A stretch of 64,000 nt of DNA from Martelella sp. NC20 (GTDB lineage: Bacteria > Pseudomonadota > Alphaproteobacteria > Rhizobiales > Rhizobiaceae): contig NZ_CP054861.1 in assembly GCF_013459645.1 (NCBI RefSeq), positions 1,538,001 to 1,602,000 on the forward strand. The letters run 5' to 3'. How positions within the stretch are numbered: position 1 is the stretch's first letter; each line of letters begins with the position of its first letter. Positions 32,586 to 41,615 of the stretch are shown here, piece by piece. Made by a program: the position numbers and the translations under genes. The notes below the pieces were generated by a model, which was given only the letters and a program-made list of their open reading frames with translations, was not told where the DNA came from and made no database searches.

Positions 32586-34082
32586 GTGGAACTTTATCTG
32601 AAGGTTCGTCTGGCCGTCTCGGAAGGGATGAGCCGACGTCAGGCAGCCAAGCACTTCAACATATCCCGCGACAGCGTAGCGAAGATGTTGTCGTATTCGA
32701 CGCCTCCTGGCTATCAGCGACAATCACCGGTCCGGCGGCCGAAGCTGGACGCGTTCGTTTCAACGATCGACCACTGGTTGGACGAAGACAGACACGTACC
32801 GCGCAAACAGCGCCATACAGCCAAGCGTGTGTTTGACCGGCTTCGTGATGAGTGCGGGTTCACCGGCGGCTATACGATTATCAAGGGCTATATCCGGGAG
32901 CGGGAACAGCGCCGTCAGGAAGTCTTCGTGCCGCTTTCTCATCCGCCCGGCCATGCGCAGGCCGATTTCGGTGAGGCGACGGTCGTGATCGGAGGTGTCG
33001 AGCAGAAAGCCCATTTCTTCGTACTCGATCTTCCGCATAGCGACGGTTGCTATGTGCGGGCTTATCCGGCGGCGGTAGCCGAGGCTTGGGTCGATGGCCA
33101 CGTCCATGCGTTCGCCTTCTTCGGGGCCGTGCCTCCATCAATCGTCTATGACAATGACCGCTGCCTTGTGGCGAAGATCCTGCCTGATGGCACGCGCAAG
33201 CGGGCAACACTGTTCAGCGGGTTCCTGTCCCATTATCTGATCCGGGATCGCTATGGCCGCCCCGGAAAGGGTAATGACAAGGGGAATGTCGAGGGCCTCG
33301 TGGGCTATGCGCGGCGTAACTTCATGGTCCCCATCCCGCAGTTTCCAACGTGGGATGCGTTCAATGCCTTTCTGGAAGAACAGTGCCGCAAGCGCCAGCG
33401 CGACAGGCTGCGTGGTGAGAGCGAGATGATCGGTGAACGGCTGCAGCGTGATCTGGCTGCCATGCAGTCCTTGCCAGCCTCCCCATTTGACGCCTGCGAT
33501 CAGGCCAGCGCCAGGGTCACGGCACAGTCTCTCGTTCGCTACAAGACGAACGACTATTCCGTACCCGTCGCCTACGGTCACCAGGACGTCTGGGTCCGAG
33601 GCTATGTCGACAAGGTGGTGATTGGTTGCCGCGGCGAGATCATCGCCCGCCATCCCAGGAGCTTTGATCGGGAGGATGTCATCTTCGACCCTGTGCATTA
33701 CCTGCCGCTGATCGAGCAGAAGATCAATGCGCTGGATCAGGCAGCCCCTTTGCAGGGCTGGGATCTGCCGGAGGAGTTCGCGACACTGTGCCGTCTGATG
33801 GAAGGCCGCATGGCAAAGCATGGCCGGCGAGAATACGTGCAGGTTCTTCGACTGCTGGAAAGCTTCGATATGGCTGACCTGCATGCGGCGATCAAGCAAG
33901 CCATTCATCTCGGTGCGATCGGCTTCGACGCCGTCAAACATCTGATTCTTTGCCGGGTGGAGCGCCGGCCGCCGCGACTTGATCTGTCGATCTATCCCTA
34001 CCTGCCGAGAGCAACCGTGGAGACGACATCGGCGAAGGCGTATATGGGCCTCCTGTCATCGGGGAAGGGAGAAGCGGCATGA
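32586..34082 (+). CDS. istA: IS21-family transposase IstA
   Basis: The product is 498 aa from a GTG start after AGGAGGGACAGAGG. It has an N-terminal HTH (SEGMSRRQAAKHFNISRDSVAKML, ~13-36), then the DDE integrase core: HAQADFGEATVVIGG (~118-132), YDNDRCLVAKI (~189) and GNDKGNVEGLVGYARRNF (~231-248). It appears intact. The stop overlaps the istB start by 4 bp (ATGA). Confidence 0.95.
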   Translation: MELYLKVRLAVSEGMSRRQAAKHFNISRDSVAKMLSYSTPPGYQRQSPVRRPKLDAFVSTIDHWLDEDRHVPRKQRHTAKRVFDRLRDECGFTGGYTIIKGYIREREQRRQEVFVPLSHPPGHAQADFGEATVVIGGVEQKAHFFVLDLPHSDGCYVRAYPAAVAEAWVDGHVHAFAFFGAVPPSIVYDNDRCLVAKILPDGTRKRATLFSGFLSHYLIRDRYGRPGKGNDKGNVEGLVGYARRNFMVPIPQFPTWDAFNAFLEEQCRKRQRDRLRGESEMIGERLQRDLAAMQSLPASPFDACDQASARVTAQSLVRYKTNDYSVPVAYGHQDVWVRGYVDKVVIGCRGEIIARHPRSFDREDVIFDPVHYLPLIEQKINALDQAAPLQGWDLPEEFATLCRLMEGRMAKHGRREYVQVLRLLESFDMADLHAAIKQAIHLGAIGFDAVKHLILCRVERRPPRLDLSIYPYLPRATVETTSAKAYMGLLSSGKGEAA

Positions 34083-34837
34083 GCACCGAAGCACCCGAGA
34101 TCCTGCTTGCCCACGACCTCAAGAGCCTGAAGCTGCCGACCTTCCAGCGGGAGTATCAGAAACTGGCCCGGCTTTGCGCCACCGAGGGCGTTGATCATAT
34201 CGGATACCTCACCCGGCTTGCCGAGCGGGAAATGATCGAACGGGATCGCCGCAAGGTCGAGCGCCGTATCAAGGCAGCCAAATTCCCGGTTGTCAAAAGC
34301 CTCGACAGTTTCGATTTTACCGCCATACCGAAGCTCAACAAGATGCAGGTGCTGGAACTGGCCCGCTGCGAATGGATCGAGCGTCGCGAGAACGTCATCG
34401 CTCTCGGCCCCAGCGGAACCGGGAAGACGCACATAGCGCTCGCCCTTGGCCTGGCCGCCTGCCAGAAGGGCCTGTCCGTTGGCTTCACCACAGCAGCTGC
34501 CATGGTCAGCGAGATGATGGAGGCCCGTGACGAGCGGCGTCTCCTACGTTTCCAGAAGCAGATGGCAGGATACAAGCTGCTGATCATCGACGAACTTGGC
34601 TTCGTGCCGTTGTCAAAGACCGGCGCGGAGCTGCTGTTCGAGTTGATCTCGCAACGCTATGAGCGGGGCGCCACCCTGATCACCAGCAATCTGCCCTTTG
34701 ACGAATGGACAGAAATCCTGGGATCCGAGCGACTGACTGGCGCTCTGCTCGACCGCGTCACCCACCACGTCAACATTCTCGAAATGAATGGCGACAGCTA
34801 TCGTCTCGCCCAAAGCCGCGCCAGAAAGGCTGGCTGA
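34079..34837 (+). CDS. istB: IS21-family helper ATPase IstB
   Basis: The product is 252 aa, a DnaC-like AAA+ ATPase. Walker A is GPSGTGKTHIALALG (~110-124), Walker B is LLIIDELGFVPL (~168-179), followed by TLITSNLPFDEW. It directs IstA to target DNA. It is complete and translationally coupled to istA. Confidence 0.95.
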   Translation: MSTEAPEILLAHDLKSLKLPTFQREYQKLARLCATEGVDHIGYLTRLAEREMIERDRRKVERRIKAAKFPVVKSLDSFDFTAIPKLNKMQVLELARCEWIERRENVIALGPSGTGKTHIALALGLAACQKGLSVGFTTAAAMVSEMMEARDERRLLRFQKQMAGYKLLIIDELGFVPLSKTGAELLFELISQRYERGATLITSNLPFDEWTEILGSERLTGALLDRVTHHVNILEMNGDSYRLAQSRARKAG

Positions 34838-34857
34838 AACCCTTCAGAAAATCGCTA

Positions 34858-34912
34858 CGCCGGTATGAGACCCCCGCTCGGGCTACGCCCTCCCGCGGGT
34901 CTCATACCGGCG
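34858..34912. terminator. Strong hairpin in the right end of the IS21 element
   Basis: CGCCGGTATGAGACCC (34858-34873) and GGGTCTCATACCGGCG (34897-34912) are perfect 16-bp arms around a 23-nt GC-rich loop. It follows istB and may end transcription or insulate the element. No T-run is present. Confidence 0.6.
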
Positions 34913-34973
34913 TCCAAAGTGGCCGACTTTTGCTCCGCCCCGTGGCCGGTTTTTACGCCGCCGTTGACAGGTC

Positions 34974-35222
34974 GTGCGCCGGGTCGTCACCTCGCGCAGG
35001 TTCGATACGCCGATCGGGGCGCTCTCGGTCGATCCTGCAACACAGCACGCAGCACTTTCATGCCATATGGCGGAAGTCGGGAAAGACGGACGGTTCCGCC
35101 TGTTCGACCGCAGCATCGGACCGATCGTGGCCGACCCCTATCTTTCCGGTGATGCCGCACGCGAAGCTTTCCAGCCAATGCCGCGCGCCGAAAAAACAGC
35201 AAGCTTGAAGGTGGTCAAATGA
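34974..35222 (+). pseudogene. C-terminal remnant of an AmiC/FmdD-type amide sensor
   Basis: The 82-codon frame is open from the IS21 edge. It resembles the last part of periplasmic-binding-type amidase regulators and urea/short-chain amide receptors (FDTPIGALSVDPATQHAAL, DGRFRLFDRSIGPIVADPYLSGD). The first ~300 residues expected of such a protein are absent. It overlaps the intact amiR gene by 4 bp, the usual amiC-amiR order. Confidence 0.7.
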
Positions 35223-35809
35223 AGACATTCAAGCGACCGGATATCGCCGGCAAAAAAGCTCTCATTCTCCACCCGCCGCATGCAACCAGTGAGGCGCTGG
35301 TGCGGCAGCTGGCGCTTCTCAGGATCTCCACACGGGTGGTCTGGCCGCAGCTCGATCTGGCGGATGCCGAGGCCGACTTCGTGTTTTTCGATGTCGATGG
35401 CGGCCATGAGGGCCAGTTTCCCTGGGAGCCGGGCTGTGCGCCCATGCCCACCATCGGGCTGATCGGATCGGAAGCGCCGGGCCGGATCGAATGGGCGATT
35501 GCACAGGGCGCCGATGCCCATCTGTTGAAGCCGATCGGCTCCACCGGTGTCTACAGCGTTCTGCTCGTGGCAAGCCACGCCTTCAAGACAATACGCCGGC
35601 AGACGGATGACATTCGCGCTCTCGAGGGCCGGCTGCGCCAGCGCCCGTCCGTCGTCCAGGCCGTCCTCTTGCTGATGGAAGAGGGCGCGCGCGATCAGGA
35701 GGCGGCCATGAAGACCCTGCGCGCCATTGCCATGACCTGGCGGATGACGCTCGAGGAAGCGGCGGAGGCCATCTGCAACAATGAAGGCCGCACCAAATGC
35801 GGTGCATGA
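35219..35809 (+). CDS. AmiR/NasR-type antitermination regulator with ANTAR domain
   Basis: The product is 196 aa. The N-terminal pseudo-receiver ([54 protein letters not shown]) lacks a normal phospho-acceptor pattern. A coiled helix ([25 protein letters not shown], ~138-162) leads into the ANTAR RNA-binding helices (~165-190). It normally binds leader RNA hairpins to prevent termination and is held inactive by AmiC. Because the AmiC partner is truncated here, regulation may be constitutive or lost. It sits at the head of the peptidase-transporter operon. Confidence 0.88.
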   Translation: MKTFKRPDIAGKKALILHPPHATSEALVRQLALLRISTRVVWPQLDLADAEADFVFFDVDGGHEGQFPWEPGCAPMPTIGLIGSEAPGRIEWAIAQGADAHLLKPIGSTGVYSVLLVASHAFKTIRRQTDDIRALEGRLRQRPSVVQAVLLLMEEGARDQEAAMKTLRAIAMTWRMTLEEAAEAICNNEGRTKCGA

Positions 35810-35826
35810 AAGACAAGGAGAAAGAG

Positions 35827-36720
35827 GTGTCAGTCACAGAAGGTTTCGCGCCCTACGGCGAATATCGGACCTGGTATCGGATCACCGGCGACCTGAAATC
35901 CGGCAAGCCGCCTCTGATCGTGGTCCATGGCGGTCCTGGCTGCACGCATGATTATGTCGACAGCTACAAGGATGTCGCCGGGAGCGGCCGCGCCGTCGTC
36001 CACTACGATCAGGTCGGCAATGGCAAGTCCACACACCTGCCGGAAAAGGGCGCCGATTTCTGGACCGTCGATTTCTTCAAGAAGGAACTGCACAATCTGA
36101 TCGATTATCTCGGCATTCGCGATGCCTATTGCGTGCTCGGCCAGTCGTGGGGCGGCATGTTGGGCGCGGAATTTGCAATCGATTGCCCAAAGGGCCTCAA
36201 GGCGCTGGTGATCGCCAATTCTCCGGCCGCTATGGAGACCTGGATTTCCGAAGCCAACCGGCTGCGCAAGGCGCTTCCGGGCGGCGTTCACGAGACGCTC
36301 CTGAAGCACGAAAAGGCAGGCACGACGGACAGCGCCGAATACAAGGCCGCCACCGACGTGTTCAATCAGAACCATGTCTGCCGGATCGTACCGATGCCGC
36401 CGGAGGTCCAGCATACATTCGATCAGATCGACGAGGACCCCACGGTCTATCACACGATGAACGGTCCGAACGAGTTCCATGTCGTCGGCACGATGAAGAA
36501 CTGGTCCGTGGTCGGCAAGCTCTCCGCAATCGAGGCTCCGACCTACCTGATCTCCGGGCGCTTCGATGAAGCGACGCAAGCTTGCGTGACGCCCTTCCTG
36601 GAAGAAATTCCGGATGTCCGCTGGACCGTGTTCGGCGCTTCGTCCCACATGCCGCATGTCGAGGAACGGGAAGCCTGCATAGCGGCCGTTTGCGCCTATC
36701 TCGATGAAAAGGCCGCCTGA
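35827..36720 (+). CDS. Proline iminopeptidase / L-amino-acid amidase (S33 family)
   Basis: The product is 297 aa from a GTG 6 nt after AAGGAG; an ATG at 35806 overlapping the amiR stop is the alternative. It is an alpha/beta-hydrolase with oxyanion motif [10 protein letters not shown], nucleophile GQSWGGMLG (Ser ~109), the acid in [10 protein letters not shown], and His in SSHMPHVEE. These enzymes remove N-terminal residues from small peptides or hydrolyse amino-acid amides. With the amide-type regulator and peptide transporter in the same operon, it probably processes imported peptides or amides in the cytoplasm (no signal peptide). Confidence 0.88.
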   Translation: MSVTEGFAPYGEYRTWYRITGDLKSGKPPLIVVHGGPGCTHDYVDSYKDVAGSGRAVVHYDQVGNGKSTHLPEKGADFWTVDFFKKELHNLIDYLGIRDAYCVLGQSWGGMLGAEFAIDCPKGLKALVIANSPAAMETWISEANRLRKALPGGVHETLLKHEKAGTTDSAEYKAATDVFNQNHVCRIVPMPPEVQHTFDQIDEDPTVYHTMNGPNEFHVVGTMKNWSVVGKLSAIEAPTYLISGRFDEATQACVTPFLEEIPDVRWTVFGASSHMPHVEEREACIAAVCAYLDEKAA

Positions 36721-36769
36721 GCGGCGTGCGATCAACCCAAAAACAGAAAGCAAAAGAGGAACAGCAGTG

Positions 36770-38461
36770 ATGAAGACAATCAGGCATTTGAAGACAGCAG
36801 GAGCCGCGCTCGCCGTGGGCCTTCTGGCACAGACGGCGCTTGGCGGCGTTGCCGAGGCGCAGGATCGCGAAGCGCTTCTGAAAGAGCACAGCGGCGGCAC
36901 CATGATGCTGGGCGCGGTGTCGGCGGCCGGCACGATCGACCCGCACGTCAACTACACCGCCGAGTTCTGGCAAGTGTTCCAGATCCTTTACGATGGTCTC
37001 GTGAAGTTCAAGCAGGCCTCGCGTGCGGAGGGTTACGAGATCGTTCCCGATCTGGCCGAGGCGATCCCAGAACCGCAGGATGGCGGCAAGACCTACGTGT
37101 TCAAGCTGCGTGACGGCCTCAAGTTCGCCGATGGCACGGATGTGACGGCGGAAGATGTCGTCGCCTCGTTCCAGCGCATCTTCAAGATCAACGGCCCGAC
37201 CTCCGGCTCGTTCTACAACAACATCGTCGGCGCCGACAAATGCCTTGCCGAGTCGAAGAGCTGCACGCTGGAAGGCGGCATTGTCGCTGATGAAGCGGCC
37301 GGCACGGTGACCTTCCATCTGGTCGCACCGGATTCGGAATTCTTCGACAAGCTCGCCGTTCCGCATGCCTCAATCCTGCCTGCCGAAACCGCGGCGACCG
37401 ACGCGGGCACGAGCTATATTCCGGGCACCGGTCCCTACATGATCGGGAGCTACGATCCGAACGACAAGATGGTGATGAAGCGCAATCCGGAATTTTCCGA
37501 ATGGAGCGTCGACGCCCAGCCGCAGGGCTTCCCGGACGAGATCGTCTACCGGTTCGGCATGAATGAAGAATCGATGATCAACGCAATCCAGAACGGCCAG
37601 CTCGACTGGATGTTCGATCCGCCGCCGGCAGATCGGCTGAACGAACTCGGCACGCAGTACGCCGACCAGGTTCACGTCAATCCGCTTGCCGCCTTCTGGT
37701 ATGCGCCGATGAACACCAATCTTGCGCCGTTCGATAACGTCAAGGTGCGCCAGGCCGTCAACTATGCCATCGACCGCAATGCGCTGGTCAGCATCTATGG
37801 CGGCCCCGTTCTCGCGCAGCCGACCTGCCAGATCCTGCCGCCGGAATTCCCCGGCTTTGAAGAAAGCTGCCTCTACACCGAAAATCCGGGCACGACCTGG
37901 TCGGCGCCCGATATGGAAAAGGCAAAGCAGCTCGTCGAGGAATCCGGCACGGCCGGACAGAAGGTGACGGTGGTTGCCGAAGACACCGCGACCTCTCGCG
38001 CCGTTGGCACCTATCTGCAGAGCGTTCTGGCCGAACTCGGCTATGACGCCACGATGCAGGCGATCTCGCCCAACATCCAGTTCACCTATATCCAGAACAC
38101 CGACAACAATGTGCAGATCTCGGTTTCGCAGTGGTTCATGGACTATCCGCAGGCTTCGAACTTCCTGAATGTTCTCCTGTCCTGCGCATCCTTCAACGAG
38201 GGTTCGGACGCTTCGATCAACATTGCGGGCTATTGCAACGAAGAGATCGACGCCAAGATGGCTGAAGCCATGCAGACGGCAGTAACCGATCCGGAAGGTG
38301 CCAACAAGCTTTGGGCCGAGATCGACAAGGCGTTCATGGAGCAGGCGCCGGTCGCGCCGCTGTTCACGCCGAAGAATGTCGATTTCACCTCCAAGCGCGT
38401 CGGCAACTTCATCTTCTCCAACCAGTTCCGCTGGCTCATCGACCAGTCCTGGGTGCAGTAA
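36770..38461 (+). CDS. Peptide/opine-type ABC transporter substrate-binding protein
   Basis: The product is 563 aa from MKTIRHL, with signal peptide through ~GGVAEAQ. It belongs to the SBP family 5 fold (TIDPHVNYTAEFWQVFQILYDGLVKF; TYVFKLRDGLKFADGTDVTAEDVVASFQRI; VRQAVNYAIDRNALVSI; APVAPLFTPKNVDF). It contains several Cys residues, unusual for the family but compatible with periplasmic disulfides. It precedes two permeases and two ATPases and is followed by a hairpin (38540-38561). Confidence 0.93.
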   Translation: MKTIRHLKTAGAALAVGLLAQTALGGVAEAQDREALLKEHSGGTMMLGAVSAAGTIDPHVNYTAEFWQVFQILYDGLVKFKQASRAEGYEIVPDLAEAIPEPQDGGKTYVFKLRDGLKFADGTDVTAEDVVASFQRIFKINGPTSGSFYNNIVGADKCLAESKSCTLEGGIVADEAAGTVTFHLVAPDSEFFDKLAVPHASILPAETAATDAGTSYIPGTGPYMIGSYDPNDKMVMKRNPEFSEWSVDAQPQGFPDEIVYRFGMNEESMINAIQNGQLDWMFDPPPADRLNELGTQYADQVHVNPLAAFWYAPMNTNLAPFDNVKVRQAVNYAIDRNALVSIYGGPVLAQPTCQILPPEFPGFEESCLYTENPGTTWSAPDMEKAKQLVEESGTAGQKVTVVAEDTATSRAVGTYLQSVLAELGYDATMQAISPNIQFTYIQNTDNNVQISVSQWFMDYPQASNFLNVLLSCASFNEGSDASINIAGYCNEEIDAKMAEAMQTAVTDPEGANKLWAEIDKAFMEQAPVAPLFTPKNVDFTSKRVGNFIFSNQFRWLIDQSWVQ

Positions 38462-38539
38462 CAAGAACGGCTTTGCCGCTCCCGGTCAGATGGCCTCAAG
38501 TCGGGCGACCGGCGGCGGCAGCGCCTTGAAGACATCAGA

Positions 38540-38561
38540 GACAGGGCGTTTGCGCCCTGTC
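38540..38561 (+). other. Intercistronic hairpin after the binding-protein gene
   Basis: GACAGGGCG (38540-38548), 4-nt loop and CGCCCTGTC (38553-38561) form a perfect stem-loop between the binding protein and the first permease. Hairpins at this place commonly keep binding-protein mRNA more abundant than permease mRNA. There is no T-run, so read-through is expected. Confidence 0.65.
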
Positions 38562-38579
38562 ACCGGCCAGACGAGATCC

Positions 38580-39608
38580 ATGCCCATGACAGACGCAGCG
38601 TTACCAGTGAACCCGGCAGAGCCTAAGCCACGCGTCGGGCAAAGCCCGATGCGCCGGGCATGGCTGATCCTGTCGCGCGACAAGGCCGCCATCGGCGCCT
38701 TCGCCGTGCTGGTACTGATCGTGCTCGCCTGTCTCGCCGCGCCGCTCTATGCGAAATATGTCGCGAAGTCGGACCCGTTCCGCTCCAATCTCTCGGGCTC
38801 GATCGAGATTGACGGCAACGCGGAGAAGATCATGCAGGCCTCGACCACCGGTCTCGGCCTTGGCGTCACCCCCATCGGCCCCACCTGGCACGGTCAATAC
38901 ATGCTCGGCGCCGACAATCAGGGCCGTGATGTCGCAGCCCGCCTGCTTTACGGCGGGCGCAATTCGCTTCTGATTTCATCGGCGGCAACGCTCATCTGTC
39001 TGGTGCTGGCGGCAGTGATCGGCATTTCCGCGGGCTTCTTCGGCGGCTGGGTCGATATGGTCCTGTCGCGAATACTGGAAGTGCTGTGGGCGTTCCCGGT
39101 CTATCTCCTGGCCATCTCGCTGTCGATCGTGCTCCTGTCGCAGACGATCGTTCTCGGCCCGATCGAGATCAGTTCGGGAAGCCTCGCGCTCCCGATCGTG
39201 ATCATCGGCATCATCTACGTTCCCTATATTGCAAGGCCGATCCGCGGGCGTGTTCTGTCTCTGCGCGAAAGCGAGTTTGTGCTTGCCGCCCGCGGCCTCG
39301 GCATTCCGCGCTGGCGGATCCTCATCAAGGATATCCTGCCGAATGTGACGACCACGCTGATCGTTTATATCCCGATCATGATGGCGCTCAACATCGTCAC
39401 GGAATCGGCACTCTCCTTCCTCTCCATCGGCGTTCAGCCGCCGGATGCGAGCTGGGGCACGATCATTCAGGACGGGCAGGGTCTGCTCTACACCCGGCCA
39501 ATGGTGGCGCTTGCGCCCGGTATTTCGATCGTGCTCACCGTGCTGGCGCTGAATGTGCTCGGCGATAGTGTGCGTGATGCGCTCGACCCCAGAACCAAGA
39601 TGCGCTGA
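38580..39608 (+). CDS. ABC transporter permease (DppC/OppC-like)
   Basis: The product is 342 aa with the N-terminal OppC-type segment (AWLILSRDKAAIGAFAVLVLIVLACLAAPLYA), a periplasmic loop, and the inner-membrane-component signature EFVLAARGLGIPRWRILIKDILPN (EAA motif). It is unusual in that the C-type permease precedes the B-type permease. Confidence 0.92.
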   Translation: MPMTDAALPVNPAEPKPRVGQSPMRRAWLILSRDKAAIGAFAVLVLIVLACLAAPLYAKYVAKSDPFRSNLSGSIEIDGNAEKIMQASTTGLGLGVTPIGPTWHGQYMLGADNQGRDVAARLLYGGRNSLLISSAATLICLVLAAVIGISAGFFGGWVDMVLSRILEVLWAFPVYLLAISLSIVLLSQTIVLGPIEISSGSLALPIVIIGIIYVPYIARPIRGRVLSLRESEFVLAARGLGIPRWRILIKDILPNVTTTLIVYIPIMMALNIVTESALSFLSIGVQPPDASWGTIIQDGQGLLYTRPMVALAPGISIVLTVLALNVLGDSVRDALDPRTKMR

Positions 39609-39618
39609 GGAGCGATCA

Positions 39619-40590
39619 ATGTTTTTTGCAATCCTCCAGCGCCTCGGCCAGATGATCTTCGTGATGTTCGGCATTTCGGCGCTCGTGTTCCTGATCTTCT
39701 TCGCAACGCCCGGCTCCGATCCTGCCGCGCGTATTGCGGGGCGCAATGCCGCGCAGGAAACGGTTCAGGCGATCCGCAAGGATTTCGGTTTCGACAAGCC
39801 ACTGCCCGTTCAATATGTGATCATGATGAAGAAGTTGTTCGTCACCCGCGATTTGACCTCCTTCGTCAATCGCGGGCTGGAGGTTGTGCCGCAGGTGATG
39901 CGCGCCGCCCCAATCACGCTGTCGCTGGTGTTTGGAGCGGCGGTGCTATGGGTGTTCGGGTCAATCGTGGTCGGAGTTCTGGCGGCGATGTACCGCGATA
40001 CGGTGATCGACAAGGGCCTGATGATCCTCGCGCTCATCGGCGTGTCGATGCCGGTGTTCTGGCTTGGCGAACTGATGAACCTGGTTTCCCAGAGCCGCTT
40101 TCATGACACATGGCTTTTCTCCTGGGTGCCGGGCCTCGGCTACAAGCCGTTCTTCGATGGTCCCTGGCTGTGGTTCAAGACCCTGGTGATCCCGTGGTTC
40201 ACGCTGGCCGCCCTCTACATCGGCATCTATGGCCGCGTTCTGAGGGCCAATCTGGTGGAGGCCTATCAGGAAGACTATGTCCGCACCGCCCGCGCCAAGG
40301 GTCTGTCGCCCGGCCGCGTCATGCTGCAACATGCGCTCAGGATGTCGATGATCCCGTTCGTGACCATGTTCGGCCTCGATTTCGGCGTTCTCGTCGGTGG
40401 CGCCGCGTTGTTGACGGAGGTCGTGTTCGGTCTCAATGGAGTCGGCCGCCTGACCTATCAGGCCATGCTCAATCTCGATCTGCCAATGATCCTCGCCACC
40501 GTGATGTACGCTTCGTTCTTTGTCGTTGTCACCAATGCCATTGTCGACATCGTCTATGTTGTCATAGATCCGCGGGTAAGGGGGCGCTGA
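39619..40590 (+). CDS. ABC transporter permease (DppB/OppB-like)
   Basis: The product is 323 aa from ATG 39619 (GAGG upstream). It has the OppB-type start (ILQRLGQMIFVMFGISALVFLIFF), LRKDFGFDKPLPVQY-type region and EAA motif EDYVRTARAKGLSPGRVMLQHALR. Its stop overlaps the ATG of the next gene (TGATG). Confidence 0.92.
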   Translation: MFFAILQRLGQMIFVMFGISALVFLIFFATPGSDPAARIAGRNAAQETVQAIRKDFGFDKPLPVQYVIMMKKLFVTRDLTSFVNRGLEVVPQVMRAAPITLSLVFGAAVLWVFGSIVVGVLAAMYRDTVIDKGLMILALIGVSMPVFWLGELMNLVSQSRFHDTWLFSWVPGLGYKPFFDGPWLWFKTLVIPWFTLAALYIGIYGRVLRANLVEAYQEDYVRTARAKGLSPGRVMLQHALRMSMIPFVTMFGLDFGVLVGGAALLTEVVFGLNGVGRLTYQAMLNLDLPMILATVMYASFFVVVTNAIVDIVYVVIDPRVRGR

Positions 40591-41615
40591 TGGAAAAGAG
40601 CGCAAACGCGACGCTGCTTGATGTGCAGGGCCTGTCGGTATCCTTTGCCACCGACCGGGGCCGGATGAAGGCCATCGACGACGTGTCTTTCCATGTCGAG
40701 AAAGGAGAAATCCTGTCGATCGTTGGCGAGTCCGGATCGGGGAAATCGGTGACCTTGCTGTCGTTGCTCGGCCTCAACGATCCCAGGACCACCTTCGTCG
40801 AGGGCTCCGTCGCCTTTCAGGGCAAACGTCTGCTCGAACTGCCGGACCGGGCGTTGCGCCGGTTGCGCGGCAAGGAAATCGGCCTGATCTCGCAGGATCC
40901 GATGACGGCGCTGACGCCGGTCTACACAATTGGCTGGCAGATTGCCGAGCAGATCCGGACCCACGAGAATGTGTCGAAGAAGGCTGCACGTCTGCGCGCG
41001 GTGGAACTCCTTGCCTCGGTGGGCCTTCCCAATCCGAACGAGGCGGTCGACCGCTATCCGCATCAGCTTTCCGGCGGCATGCGTCAGCGCGCCGTCATCG
41101 CGATGGCGCTGTCCTGCAGTCCGTCTCTTCTGGTTGCCGACGAACCGACGACGGCGCTTGACGTGACCGTGCAGGCGCAGGTTCTGGATCTGCTTTTGAA
41201 ACTGCGCGACGAATTCGGTTCCGCGATCATCCTCATCACCCATGATATGGGCGTGGTCGCCGAAGTCGCGGACCGGGTCCATGTCATGTATGCCGGGCGG
41301 ATGGTGGAAAAGGGAACGACGGCGGAGGTCTTCGACCAGCCGATGCATCCCTACAGTTGGGGTCTGATGGCTTCCATCCCGCCGCTTTACGGTGAAAAGC
41401 TGGCACGGCTTCCCTCGATCCCCGGAATGCCGCCCACCCCGCAACAGGCGCCTGTCGGCTGCGGTTTTGCCCCGCGCTGTCGCTTTGCCAGGCCTGAATG
41501 CGCGGCCCGTCCGCCAACCCGTCGGGATGGCAATCATACAGCACTCTGTGTGCTCGAAGGCGCCGAGCGCGCCGCCGCGCGACGCGCCGTTCTAGGCCAT
41601 GAGGTGGACGCATGA
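40590..41615 (+). CDS. ABC transporter ATP-binding protein (DppD/OppD-like)
   Basis: The product is 341 aa. Walker A GESGSGKS (~50-57), Q-loop LISQDPMTALTPVYTIGWQI, signature LSGGMRQRAVIAMAL, Walker B LLVADEPTTALDVT, H-loop THD. The C-terminal Cys-rich OppD/DppD domain is present (GCGFAPRCRFARPECAARPP), likely an iron-sulfur site. It overlaps both neighbours. Confidence 0.94.
   Translation: MEKSANATLLDVQGLSVSFATDRGRMKAIDDVSFHVEKGEILSIVGESGSGKSVTLLSLLGLNDPRTTFVEGSVAFQGKRLLELPDRALRRLRGKEIGLISQDPMTALTPVYTIGWQIAEQIRTHENVSKKAARLRAVELLASVGLPNPNEAVDRYPHQLSGGMRQRAVIAMALSCSPSLLVADEPTTALDVTVQAQVLDLLLKLRDEFGSAIILITHDMGVVAEVADRVHVMYAGRMVEKGTTAEVFDQPMHPYSWGLMASIPPLYGEKLARLPSIPGMPPTPQQAPVGCGFAPRCRFARPECAARPPTRRDGNHTALCVLEGAERAAARRAVLGHEVDA

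Larger units (their letters stand above)
32464..34969 (+). mobile_element. IS21-family insertion sequence with 4-bp target duplication
   Basis: The ends are TGAGAACGGCGG (left) and, reading inwards from the right, TGTCAACGGCGG. Subterminal repeats of the CGGCCAC type occur at both sides (AAAAGTCGGCCAC and variants). GGTC occurs immediately outside both ends (32460-32463 and 34970-34973), a plausible 4-bp target-site duplication. The element carries istA and istB intact. Confidence 0.85.

Noticed and set aside
40110..40589. Upstream extension of the DppD-like ATPase frame
   Set aside because: It overlaps the DppB-like permease; the start at 40590 with TGATG coupling fits the family.
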